Positions 35,514 to 43,995 of a DNA stretch of 64,000 nucleotides are shown in pieces. This DNA is from Clostridiaceae bacterium (lineage in GTDB: Bacteria; Bacillota; Clostridia; Lachnospirales; Lachnospiraceae). The position numbers were made by a program, and so were the translations under genes. The notes below the pieces were generated by a model. That model saw only the letters and a list, made by a program, of their open reading frames with translations. It was not told the origin of the DNA and did no database searches. The stretch covers positions 1 to 64,000 of the forward strand of contig JAGZXV010000006.1 of NCBI GenBank assembly GCA_018378255.1, given 5' to 3'. How positions within the stretch are numbered: the stretch's first letter is position 1; each line of letters starts with the position of its first letter.

Positions 35514-36213
35514 TCTTTTTCTCCTCCTTAATAAGCCTGTACACCTTTACATTATTATTCATATGTTCATGCATTAAATCCATTGCTGCCTGTTCATCAC
35601 CGCTTTCAATCGTTTTCAACAGGTTCGTATGATAGTAAATACCCGTCCCATATCCTGTTTTTATGACAATATCAGACATCGGCTCCTGCAATGCAACACG
35701 CAGTATCTCATAAGTTTTCACGATCAGATCATTGTGCGTCATCTGTCCGATCTTGATATGAAAATCCATATCTGCCTTTGCAAATTCCTGAAGATTGCCG
35801 CTGACTGATTTCATGTGTTCCACAATATCCTTCAACTCTGCAAGATCCTGTTTCGTAGCTCTTCTTGTGGCCAGCTTTGCCGCCTGGACTTCTATGATTT
35901 CACGGAATTCAAAAATCTGGCTGATGGCATTTTCACTGAGATACATGGTGGGAATGATACCGTTCATGCTGTCTCCCGGTTCAATCACCTTCACAAATGA
36001 GCCTTCCCCCAATCTCGTTTCAATTAAGCCAAGAACATTTAACTTCTGAAGCGCCTGGCGTACAGTTACCCGGCTGACGCAGAACATCTCTGCCAGCACA
36101 TTTTCCGATGGGATTTTATCCCCCTGTTTCCACTCTCCCTTTGACAAAAGCTCTGTCATCTGGTTAAATACTTCTTCACTTACATTTACTTTTTTAATTG
36201 GCTTTATGCTCAT
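35503..36213 (-). CDS. GntR-family regulator with FCD domain (FadR type)
   Basis: 236 aa from the ATG at 36213 with GAGGTG six bases upstream; a GTG three codons earlier is possible. The winged helix contains LAEMFCVSRVTVRQALQKLN and LIETRLGEGSFVKV. The all-helical FCD domain follows, with FREIIEVQAAKLATRRAT, DMDFHIKIGQMTHN and the metal-ligand-type His near HTNLLKTIESGDEQAAMDLM. It probably senses a sugar acid or sugar phosphate and controls the TRAP operon and itself. TTGTATGACA-like sites lie upstream of both. Confidence 0.93.
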   Translation of the reverse strand: MSIKPIKKVNVSEEVFNQMTELLSKGEWKQGDKIPSENVLAEMFCVSRVTVRQALQKLNVLGLIETRLGEGSFVKVIEPGDSMNGIIPTMYLSENAISQIFEFREIIEVQAAKLATRRATKQDLAELKDIVEHMKSVSGNLQEFAKADMDFHIKIGQMTHNDLIVKTYEILRVALQEPMSDIVIKTGYGTGIYYHTNLLKTIESGDEQAAMDLMHEHMNNNVKVYRLIKEEKKNAL

Positions 36214-36270
36214 CCTTTTCACCTCAAATAAAATTTAGTCTGTCATATACAGCCGCCCTATATGATGTTA

Positions 36271-36282
36271 GTTGTATGACAC
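36271..36282 (-). promoter_or_regulatory. candidate FadR-type operator upstream of the gntR gene
   Basis: GTTGTATGACAC fits the general N-G-T-N3-A-C-N site bound by FCD regulators of the GntR class. Related sequences lie before the TRAP binding-protein gene. The gap from 36214 to 36390 holds nothing else of note. Confidence 0.5.
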
Positions 36283-36390
36283 CTATCTATACAGAATCTT
36301 ACAGGACATTTAGAAATCTGTCAAACTAATTTATCTGCGGTAATTTACGGCTGGTACGCAGGTTAAGGCGTATCAGCCATAAAAATCGTA

Positions 36391-37605
36391 TCATCGGAAT
36401 TTCTTTGCTGTTTCATAAATTGCCAGAATTCTTTCCGGTGAAATATCTGACTGTATATTGTGGGTGGGGGCAAATATGAATCCTCCCCCGGGCATAAATG
36501 TCTGAATCAGTTCCTCTACATGTTTTTTCAGATCATCGATTGATGCATTCACCGCTTCAAACTGCATGTCCACACCGCCGCCCCAGAACACAATCTGATC
36601 CCCGTATTTTTCCTTCAGCGACTTCGGATCCATATTGTCTGCCGATATCTGTACCGGATTCAATATGTCCACTCCTGACTCAATCAGATCCGGAATCAGA
36701 GGCTCAATGGCTCCGCAGCAGTGCAGGGCAATCTTTTGTTTGGGATAATTCTTTTTAATATGCTGAAACATTTTGGTATGGTAGGGCTTGATCATATTCC
36801 TGTAGACTTCCTGTGACATGATCAGAGATGACTGGGTTCCCAGATCATCGCAAAACCTGACGATATCAATATATTCGTTACAGGTTGAAAGCACGCGGTC
36901 AATGTCCTGAATATGGAGGTCAGTCAGCTTATTCAGATAGTGATGCACCATCTCTTCATTGGTCATGATTTGTACCAGCCAGTCTTCAAAACCAAATGCC
37001 TGCATTCCCGCTTCAAAGATCCTGCCATAAATCGGGAACATCACCGCTTTATCCGTATCCCGGTGCAGTCGTTCGCTCTCTTTTTGAAGATAAGACAATT
37101 CCCTGTTGCTGATTCCCTTCATCTCAATACTGTCAATTTCCTCAATTTCCTCCATACCCTTACATGGAAAATAGGTCTGGTCGAAATAATAGCCGTCTTT
37201 TGGCATCCTCGCAATGACATTCCCGTTATCGTCTCTGATTTCATATCCTTTAACGGTTTCATCCGGGCAGAATCCGCCGGGCACCAGACATCTGACGCCG
37301 TCATGGAGTTCCCATTCTTTCCAGTCCTCCAGCGCCACTCCAAAATGAGGCGCATAGCGTTTTAACTGTATAATATCGCCTGCCATCCGGTCGATCATCC
37401 CATCCGACGGATCGGCCATCATCAAAAACAATTCGTAAAGCTTAGGCAGCTCACCTTTATCGAGATTCAGATATTCCTGTAATTTGGAATAGGCAAATAC
37501 GCTGATTCCGGTTGACGTCGAGGATCCGAAATCAATAGCCAGCCCCTCCGGCTGCTGATGGTTGATTGTCTTTAAAACACGTTCCCTGGAAGTTTCACTG
37601 CTCAC
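36391..37605 (-). CDS. uroporphyrinogen-decarboxylase-like protein (MtaA/CmuA-type)
   Basis: 404 aa, starting with GTG at 37605 and GGGGG seven bases upstream. ERVLKTINHQQPEGLAIDFG is the typical UroD-superfamily opening. ALHCCGAIEPLIPDLIESG carries a His-x-Cys pair used for zinc in the methyltransferase branch, and ILNPVQISADNMDP follows. It is therefore more likely a methyl- or alkyl-transfer enzyme than a heme enzyme. No corrinoid protein is encoded nearby. It sits between the isomerase and the regulator of a TRAP operon, so it probably acts on the imported compound. Confidence 0.85.
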   Translation of the reverse strand: MSSETSRERVLKTINHQQPEGLAIDFGSSTSTGISVFAYSKLQEYLNLDKGELPKLYELFLMMADPSDGMIDRMAGDIIQLKRYAPHFGVALEDWKEWELHDGVRCLVPGGFCPDETVKGYEIRDDNGNVIARMPKDGYYFDQTYFPCKGMEEIEEIDSIEMKGISNRELSYLQKESERLHRDTDKAVMFPIYGRIFEAGMQAFGFEDWLVQIMTNEEMVHHYLNKLTDLHIQDIDRVLSTCNEYIDIVRFCDDLGTQSSLIMSQEVYRNMIKPYHTKMFQHIKKNYPKQKIALHCCGAIEPLIPDLIESGVDILNPVQISADNMDPKSLKEKYGDQIVFWGGGVDMQFEAVNASIDDLKKHVEELIQTFMPGGGFIFAPTHNIQSDISPERILAIYETAKKFR

Positions 37606-37617
37606 CTGATTTCCCCC

Positions 37618-38433
37618 TTATTTCACGTACTTTCTTGCAAAATGAACTGCGTTTTTGATTCCTTCCATCCCATTTCCGCTGGCTTCTTCTATGCAGACCC
37701 AATTGTCAAATCCATGCGCGTTAAGCTTTTCAAAGATCCGGTCGAAATCAACCAACCCTTCTCCAACTGCTGCCGGAGTCCACTTTCCCACTGTGGCCGT
37801 ATCATTCAAATGTATGGTCCAGACTTTATCAATCACCTGATCCAGGAGTTTGATGGGGTCGGCCCCACAGGCCACCGCATTGGCCGTATCAAAATTAATC
37901 CCCACAGGCAGATCCTTCATCTTATCAAATACCGCCAAAAATGCTTCCTGTCGGAATGAAAAGTCGATTAAGGGCCATGCCCCCGGTTTGGAATGGTTTT
38001 CGAATACCATCTTAACGCCGTATTTATCCGCCGTGCCGATCATCTGTTCAAAACAGCCGGCACAAACCTTCGCCCCCTCTTCAATATCCAGCCCCGGATG
38101 GTTCTGCCCTGCCGTAATTCTGACATATTGAAATCCAAGATCCGAAATCAGGGCCAGATCACGTTTTAAATAGTCAATCTGCCGCTCCCTTTCCATTGCG
38201 TCAGGATTGGTGAAATCCGGATAACAGCAGACCATAACCGGCTGGATCCGGATCCCCTTTAACTCGTCCTTAATCCGGTTTAAGGTCGTGGGCGTATGGT
38301 TCGGATAAAACAGAATGCTGGTATCAAACCCATCCGCTCCCAACTCCTGCGCATATTCTGCCCAACTGGCAACCGACATCTCTCCTGAGGATAACTGCGA
38401 AAACAAAGACACAGGCAAAACACTTAATTTCAT
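37618..38433 (-). CDS. sugar-phosphate isomerase/epimerase-like TIM-barrel protein
   Basis: 271 aa of the xylose-isomerase-like AP_endonuc_2 fold. Metal ligands are expected at MVFENHS (Glu), INFDTANA (Asp), TIHLNDT (His) and CIEEASG (Glu). The order matches the D-tagatose 3-epimerase and hexulose epimerase group. It probably interconverts a keto-sugar or keto-sugar acid. It is 12 bp from the UroD-like gene and 21 bp from the TRAP permease. Confidence 0.88.
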   Translation of the reverse strand: MKLSVLPVSLFSQLSSGEMSVASWAEYAQELGADGFDTSILFYPNHTPTTLNRIKDELKGIRIQPVMVCCYPDFTNPDAMERERQIDYLKRDLALISDLGFQYVRITAGQNHPGLDIEEGAKVCAGCFEQMIGTADKYGVKMVFENHSKPGAWPLIDFSFRQEAFLAVFDKMKDLPVGINFDTANAVACGADPIKLLDQVIDKVWTIHLNDTATVGKWTPAAVGEGLVDFDRIFEKLNAHGFDNWVCIEEASGNGMEGIKNAVHFARKYVK

Positions 38434-38454
38434 AGATCAATTCTCCTTCTCCTT

Positions 38455-39750
38455 TTATTTTAATAATGCCGGTAAAATCGTACATACCTGCGGAACCAGC
38501 ACTATAATCACCAGTACAAACAACATTCCAATAAAAAATGGAATAAATGCCTTTATTACATCAGCAATTGATATTTCCGCAATGCTGCATCCAATGAACA
38601 GACAGACCCCTACTGGAGGCGTGAACAAGCCAATGGCCAGATTTACCACCATGATGATTCCAAAATGCAGAGGGCTTATGCCGATAGCCGTCACTATCGG
38701 AAGCAGAATGGGAGTAAATAATGTGACTGCCGGAGCCAGGTCCATCCACATTCCAACAAAAAGAAGCAGTAAATTAATTAAAAGCAAAATTACGTATTTA
38801 TTATTGGTCACAGACATCAGCGCCTTTGCTATCTGCATCGGAATTCCCTGGCTCGTAAAAAACCATCCCAGAGCAGTTGCGGCTGAAATCATAAGCGCCA
38901 CAATCCCCATTGTCAAAGATGCCTTGTAGATCAGTTCTGGAAAGTCCCTCCATCTCAATTCCTTATAGTAATAGACCGCCAGCAAAGCCGTATAAGCGCA
39001 TGCAATACCCGCCGCCTCAGTCGGAGTGAAAAAGCCTGTGGTAATCCCGCCGATAATAATAACAACCGTCATAAGAGCAGGTATGCTTTTTAAACAGATT
39101 CTCAGGCTCTTTTTCAGGGAATATTTCTCTTCAGCCGGATACTTTCTCTTCTTTGAAATCACAGCGCTGATCCCGATTAAGACAACGCCTGTCAAAACTC
39201 CTGGAACAATGCCTGCCATGAACAAATCCCCAATCGACACGCCGGCGGCAATCCCATAAAGCACCAGCGGAATGCTGGGTGGAATCATGATTCCAATGGT
39301 GGACGAGGTAGCCGTTACGGCAACAGTAAAATCTTTATCGTATCCTTTATTGATCATGGTCGGAATCAGGATGCCGCCAATAGAGGAACTGTCGGAAGAA
39401 GCAGTTCCTGTAATTCCCGCAAAGATCATGCTGGACACAACATTTATGTATGCAAGTCCTCCGCTCATCCAGCCCACAAATACATTGGATAAATCAATCA
39501 AATCCTTGGTAACCCCTCCGATAGCCATGATGTGCCCGGCCAGCATGAACAGAGGGATTGCGATGAGAGTAAAGGAATCCAGCCCGTAAAACATCCTCTG
39601 TGCAACCACCATAACCGGCAGCCTGACAGTCAGGATCACCCCAGCCAGTGTCGATATACAGAGAGCAAATGAAATAGGGACTTTTAACGCCATGAGCACA
39701 ATCAGAATTATAAATGTATAAGCCGCTAACATCAGTACATTACTAACCAT
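38455..39750 (-). CDS. dctM: TRAP transporter large permease (DctM family)
   Basis: 431 aa, about twelve membrane segments. Markers are LCISTLAGVILTVRLPVMVVAQ near the start, GITGTASSDSSSIGGILIPTM (the DctM signature loop), TGFFTPTEAAGIACAYTALL, and TPPVGVCLFIGCSIA at the end. It is the sodium-coupled channel partner of dctQ and the DctP-type lipoprotein. Confidence 0.95.
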   Translation of the reverse strand: MVSNVLMLAAYTFIILIVLMALKVPISFALCISTLAGVILTVRLPVMVVAQRMFYGLDSFTLIAIPLFMLAGHIMAIGGVTKDLIDLSNVFVGWMSGGLAYINVVSSMIFAGITGTASSDSSSIGGILIPTMINKGYDKDFTVAVTATSSTIGIMIPPSIPLVLYGIAAGVSIGDLFMAGIVPGVLTGVVLIGISAVISKKRKYPAEEKYSLKKSLRICLKSIPALMTVVIIIGGITTGFFTPTEAAGIACAYTALLAVYYYKELRWRDFPELIYKASLTMGIVALMISAATALGWFFTSQGIPMQIAKALMSVTNNKYVILLLINLLLLFVGMWMDLAPAVTLFTPILLPIVTAIGISPLHFGIIMVVNLAIGLFTPPVGVCLFIGCSIAEISIADVIKAFIPFFIGMLFVLVIIVLVPQVCTILPALLK

Positions 39751-39766
39751 ATCCTCTTCTCCCCGC

Positions 39767-40237
39767 TTACTTCTTCTGTATGATCAGTTTATCGATCAGA
39801 GTGACAATATTAAAAATCAAGATAAATGCAAAACCAACCGGAACTGAGGCATAAAAATATGACATAGATATTTTTAAAATCGGTGATTTCTGAGCTGCCA
39901 CAATCTTCATAACCTGGATTCCCGTATAGGATAGGACAGAAGATGTTACCAGCACCAGAATGATTGAAAAATAATCCAGCAGCCTTTGTACCTTTTTGTT
40001 GAACTTTAAATATATATAGTCAATACACAGATGCTGATTCTTTGCATAGGCCATAGCAGTTGAAAGCATTGCAAACCATACAAACAGCAGACGGCCTATT
40101 TCATCCGTCCAGGTAACCCGGATCGGGAGATACCGTGCCGCAATCTGCAGTAGAATATCCAATACCAACGCTGAACCAATTACTTTAAGCAAAGAAGTCA
40201 GAATCACATCGATTACAAATTTTTCGATTTTCTCCAA
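39767..40237 (-). CDS. dctQ: TRAP transporter small permease (DctQ family)
   Basis: 156 aa with four membrane helices. RVTWTDEIGRLLFVWFAMLS is the DctQ signature after helix 1-2, and AYAKNQHLCIDYIYLKF follows. The start codon is TTG at 40237 with AGGAGGGG upstream. It lies 16 bp before dctM and 18 bp after the binding protein. Confidence 0.93.
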   Translation of the reverse strand: MEKIEKFVIDVILTSLLKVIGSALVLDILLQIAARYLPIRVTWTDEIGRLLFVWFAMLSTAMAYAKNQHLCIDYIYLKFNKKVQRLLDYFSIILVLVTSSVLSYTGIQVMKIVAAQKSPILKISMSYFYASVPVGFAFILIFNIVTLIDKLIIQKK

Positions 40238-40255
40238 TGCATTCCCCTCCTGTTA

Positions 40256-41359
40256 TCAGCCTTCCTGGAACAATTTCAAAAGATCTTCTCCCACAATATC
40301 TTTATACTCTTCATACAACGGCGCCAGGGCTGCCTGAACATCGGAAGTGTCTGTGATCTCGTTTATCGTCATACCGCCTTCGCCCACCAGCTTTTCTTCA
40401 AAATCGGCTTCCTTACTGATCTCAATGTCAGTAGCCACTTTTCCTGCATCTCTGCCAATCCTTAAAACCAGCTCCTGATATTCCGGTGTAAGGCTTTCAA
40501 ACCAGGAATTACTCACTATCAGCACATTCGGCGCACAGAGATGGCCTGTTTTAGAAAGATATTTGGTAACTTCAAACTCTTTACAGTTATAGATCTCTGC
40601 TACATTGTTCTCCGCCGCATCCACGACCCCGGTCTGCAATGCCAGATAACGTTCTGCGGTTGCAATGGGAGTGGCTTTTGCATTCAGCAATTCCATAGCT
40701 GATATCATGGCGCTGCTCTCCATAGTTCTGATCTTCAGGCCTTTCCAATCATCCAGAGTGTTAATCGGCCCTTTCGCGCTGTAAACATGACGGGGTGTTC
40801 TGCACATCCAGCCGATCACTCTGATATTCGCATGATCGATCAGATCCTGGTTCAGTATCTCTCCAGCCTCCCCTTCAAGAAGGTCAAATACGGACTGTGC
40901 ACTGTTCGGAGCCACATAAGGCAGATCAAAAATGGCGAATTTGGGAGATACCGTTGACAGGACGGCTGCAGTTGCCTCCGCAATTTGTATGCTCTGCATC
41001 TGCAGGCTGCCTATGTAATCACTGTGTGATCCCAACTGTGAGTTTGGATGGACTTCCCCTGTCACCGCCCCATTGGTAGCTTTCCCCATCTCTTCCAAAA
41101 AATAATCCTGGGCGCTGTCAAGGCTGTCCCCATCCTGGCCTGCATTGGCAATGATTAAAGCCATGGGCTGATATTCCATTCCGGCCGTTGTATCCACTGC
41201 CGCCATATCCGCCGCTGATGTATCGGATTTTGTCGTTTCTGCCTGAGAAACACTGGTCTGCGCCGCAGTTGTTACAGTTTCTGTTTTGCTTTTGCATGCA
41301 GCCATAGACAGCCCCATTATTAACCCCAATGTAATAGCCATAACTTTTTTTAACTTCAT
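40256..41359 (-). CDS. dctP: TRAP transporter substrate-binding lipoprotein (DctP family)
   Basis: 367 aa. The lipoprotein signal ends LSMAAC with Cys22 and a Thr/Ala-rich linker. GEVHPNSQLGSHSDYIGSLQ is the conserved DctP loop, LDDWKGLKIRTMESSAMISA carries the Arg that normally salt-bridges a ligand carboxylate, and QTGVVDAAENNVAEIYNCKE closes the site. A ligand with a carboxylate, such as a sugar acid, is therefore likely. It is the first gene of its operon, with FadR-type sites upstream. Confidence 0.94.
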   Translation of the reverse strand: MKLKKVMAITLGLIMGLSMAACKSKTETVTTAAQTSVSQAETTKSDTSAADMAAVDTTAGMEYQPMALIIANAGQDGDSLDSAQDYFLEEMGKATNGAVTGEVHPNSQLGSHSDYIGSLQMQSIQIAEATAAVLSTVSPKFAIFDLPYVAPNSAQSVFDLLEGEAGEILNQDLIDHANIRVIGWMCRTPRHVYSAKGPINTLDDWKGLKIRTMESSAMISAMELLNAKATPIATAERYLALQTGVVDAAENNVAEIYNCKEFEVTKYLSKTGHLCAPNVLIVSNSWFESLTPEYQELVLRIGRDAGKVATDIEISKEADFEEKLVGEGGMTINEITDTSDVQAALAPLYEEYKDIVGEDLLKLFQEG

Positions 41360-41434
41360 ACCTCTTCTCCTTCTTTTTATATTTGTTTACAGGTTTCTAA
41401 TGATGCGCCCTTTTCTGAATGATATGTGTTGTCA

Positions 41435-41490
41435 GTTGTCCTACAGCTTAACGGATTAAACTATGTTGAATAATGTCAGTTGTCATACAG
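41435..41490 (-). promoter_or_regulatory. paired FadR-type sites upstream of dctP
   Basis: GTTGTCCTACAG at 41435-41446 and GTTGTCATACAG at 41479-41490 are direct copies with one mismatch, both preceded by GTCA. On the minus strand they read CTGTATGACAAC and CTGTAGGACAAC. They resemble the site before the operon's gntR gene. The rest of 41360-41620 is AT-rich and shows no gene. Confidence 0.6.
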
Positions 41491-41620
41491 ATAGTTGCTC
41501 ATCAATTTAAAAGATTTTACTTATGTTTCATTTATATCATTAATCTGCACAAATGTCAACTCAAATTTCGACAAAAATTCGTCACTTTTTCCATTATTTT
41601 CCATTACCTCCCTAATACCC

Positions 41621-41644
41621 AAAAAAGAGGGGCTGCCGCCCCTC
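41621..41644 (-). terminator. Rho-independent terminator of the ycj-like operon
   Basis: GAGGGGC-TGCC-GCCCCTC with a run of six A on the left, which is a run of T on the minus strand. It lies 13 bp beyond the stop of the last operon gene. Confidence 0.9.
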
Positions 41645-41656
41645 ACAATACTGCAT

Positions 41657-43333
41657 TCACCTCTGCCCTGAACACTGTTTGATCCACATATACTCATACG
41701 GCTCCAATATAACATTTTCTTTTATTTTCCTGCCGCTGATCATTTCCTCTCCTATCACTCCGATCTCACACTCCACCTGCTGCCGTGATACATTGACAAG
41801 CACCAGAATACGGCCCTCCCCTTCTCCCCTTTGCAGAGCAAAAACCCTTTCATCCAGTTTCAGGATTTTCTGCAGGCTGTTGGGTGAGAATGCCGCCTCC
41901 TGTCTCCGTATTTTAAGCATTGCCAAAAAACCGGAGACAACTTTGCTGCGGAGGGAATCCGGATCAGACAGCTCTTTCTCCAGCTGGTCCGCATCCAGTT
42001 TCTCACGGTTGATCCGCCGTTTGATTCCTGTCTCTTCAAAATCCTTATAACAGTTTCTGGACCCCAGCAGGCTGTGATAATAAATGCCGGGCACGCCCAT
42101 GACCGAAAGAAGAATGCACTGGGAACCCAGAAATTTGCGAACCATAACACTGCTGTCCTTTTCATCACCGGCTATGGCATCCAGATAATTAATATTCAAC
42201 TCATATGGAACCCTACTTTTATCAGCCAGGGACCGGTATCCAATCTGGCCTCCTCTTTTTAACACTTCATCCACTATAAACTGGCGTTCTTCCAAGCTCA
42301 ATATAGTTTCAACCGGACGCAGGCCGATTCCATCATGGGATGCCAGGAAATTAAAATAAGAGGCGGCTTCACTGACTGGTTTAATCCCCATAGCCCAATC
42401 TGTCAAATGTCCTGCATAACCGCTCAGATAAGCATGAAGGGTGAGCGGCGGAAGCGGAAACTGATAAACCATCCCGGCTTCATCATATCCGTTGCCAAAA
42501 TAGCTGATATTCTCTTCATGAGGCACATTGGTTTCTGTGATTATGGTGCAGCCTTTGAAACAGGATTCTATCACACAGCGCATCAGTTTCACCAGCTCAT
42601 GGGTCTGCGGCAGATTCATGCATGTGGTTCCCTGTTCTTTCCAGGCAAAACCGACTGCGTCAAAACGGAGAAATCTGGCCCCTTTCGAAGCATAAAAGAG
42701 AAGAATATCCAGTAATTCCAAAAGTACCTGAGGTGATTTATAATTGAGATCAATCTGATCTTCACTGAAGGTGGTCCAAAGATATTTTGTACCCATAGAG
42801 GTTTCAAATTTTGTAAGCAGCGGCAGGGTGCGGGGCCGTATGACCTGGCTGTAATCATCATCAGGATCAGATTCTATGAAAAAATCCCTGTAAGCTTCAT
42901 TGCCGGATGCGTATTTTTTGTAATAACCGCTGGAAGCAGACACATGGTTGATAACCGCATCGAACATCAGGTCATATTTTTCACCCAGATGCTCTACATC
43001 CCCCCAACTGCCCAGTTCCGGGTTAATCTGCCTGAAATCCACTACAGAAAACCCGTCATCTGAGGTATAGGGAAACATGGGAAGCAGGTGGACCGCACTC
43101 ACCGTTCCTGATAATTCCCGGTCCAAAAACTCCCTCAATGTGTGAAGAGGAGCCTCCCCGTTTCTTTTAATTCCATCCCCGTAGGTAATCAACATGATAT
43201 CGGTCTGATCCACCCAGGGATAGGAAATATCTGTGTTGTCTTTCCAAAACTCTATCCGTGAATTAATTTGTTTCTCCAGGCTTAAAAAGCAATCCGGATA
43301 TAGCTGCCGCAAATGATCCTTTATTGTTCCCAT
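41657..43333 (-). CDS. ycjM: GH13_18 glycosyl phosphorylase (YcjM/sucrose-phosphorylase-like)
   Basis: 558 aa, the length of E. coli YcjM. The N-terminal PWVDQTDIMLITYGDGIKR block is typical of subfamily 18. The nucleophile Asp225 is in LRFDAVGF, the acid/base Glu267 in ITETNVPH, and the third Asp334 in ASHDGIGLRP. These enzymes cleave an alpha-glucoside with phosphate and retain configuration, giving alpha-glucose 1-phosphate. YcjM itself is known as a glucosylglycerate phosphorylase. The acceptor here is not proven. It is last in the operon and overlaps the mutase gene by 13 bp. Confidence 0.9.
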   Translation of the reverse strand: MGTIKDHLRQLYPDCFLSLEKQINSRIEFWKDNTDISYPWVDQTDIMLITYGDGIKRNGEAPLHTLREFLDRELSGTVSAVHLLPMFPYTSDDGFSVVDFRQINPELGSWGDVEHLGEKYDLMFDAVINHVSASSGYYKKYASGNEAYRDFFIESDPDDDYSQVIRPRTLPLLTKFETSMGTKYLWTTFSEDQIDLNYKSPQVLLELLDILLFYASKGARFLRFDAVGFAWKEQGTTCMNLPQTHELVKLMRCVIESCFKGCTIITETNVPHEENISYFGNGYDEAGMVYQFPLPPLTLHAYLSGYAGHLTDWAMGIKPVSEAASYFNFLASHDGIGLRPVETILSLEERQFIVDEVLKRGGQIGYRSLADKSRVPYELNINYLDAIAGDEKDSSVMVRKFLGSQCILLSVMGVPGIYYHSLLGSRNCYKDFEETGIKRRINREKLDADQLEKELSDPDSLRSKVVSGFLAMLKIRRQEAAFSPNSLQKILKLDERVFALQRGEGEGRILVLVNVSRQQVECEIGVIGEEMISGRKIKENVILEPYEYMWIKQCSGQR

Positions 43334-43995
43334 AACTGTCTCCTGTCAAAAAGTGACTTATAATCCGCCTGTATCAGCAGCCCTGTATGTTCCAGAACAA
43401 GGTCTGCCCCTTTAAGCGATTCTTTTTTTCCTATCCCGATACAATGCATCCCGCCGTTTACCGCTGCCTCAACTCCGGCTGCGGCGTCTTCTACCACAAT
43501 GCAGTTTACGGGCGCAGCCCCAAGCTCCATTGCCGCTGTTATAAATACCTCCGGGTCCGGTTTTGCCCTGGCAATGGAACATCCGTCTACCACCACATCA
43601 AACAGGCCGCGGATCCCCAGATTTTTAAGGATCCTGTCTCCGCTTCTGCTGGCAGATCCCAATGCAATGCCGTATCCTTCCCGTTTAATCTGTTCCAGGA
43701 ATTCCATGATCCCCGGAAGAATATCATGACTGTCCAGTCTTTGTATATAGCCCAGATAAATCCCGTTTTTCCGGTCTGCCAGCACTTTCTTTTCACTCTC
43801 TTTCAGACCTTTTATTTTCCCGGCTTCCAGCACGATTTCCAGGGAATCCATCCGGCTGATCCCTTTAAGCCGTTCCCCTTCCCGTTCCGGCAATTCAAAT
43901 CCAAGGGATCTGCCAAGCTCCCGCCATGCCAGATAATGATATCTGGCCGTGTCCGCCACCACACCGTCCAAATCAAATATAAATGCCTGTTTCAT
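43321..43995 (-). CDS. pgmB: beta-phosphoglucomutase (YcjU type)
   Basis: 224 aa HAD-fold protein. FDLDGVVADTARYHYLAW carries the nucleophile and acid Asp pair, GSASRSG is motif II, and CIVVEDAAAGVEAAVNGG is motif IV. The cap region has the LKGISRMDSLE sequence typical of beta-phosphoglucomutase. It converts beta-glucose 1-phosphate, the product of the inverting GH65 enzyme encoded next to it, into glucose 6-phosphate. It overlaps GH65 by 4 bp and the GH13 gene by 13 bp. Confidence 0.94.
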   Translation of the reverse strand: MKQAFIFDLDGVVADTARYHYLAWRELGRSLGFELPEREGERLKGISRMDSLEIVLEAGKIKGLKESEKKVLADRKNGIYLGYIQRLDSHDILPGIMEFLEQIKREGYGIALGSASRSGDRILKNLGIRGLFDVVVDGCSIARAKPDPEVFITAAMELGAAPVNCIVVEDAAAGVEAAVNGGMHCIGIGKKESLKGADLVLEHTGLLIQADYKSLFDRRQLWEQ

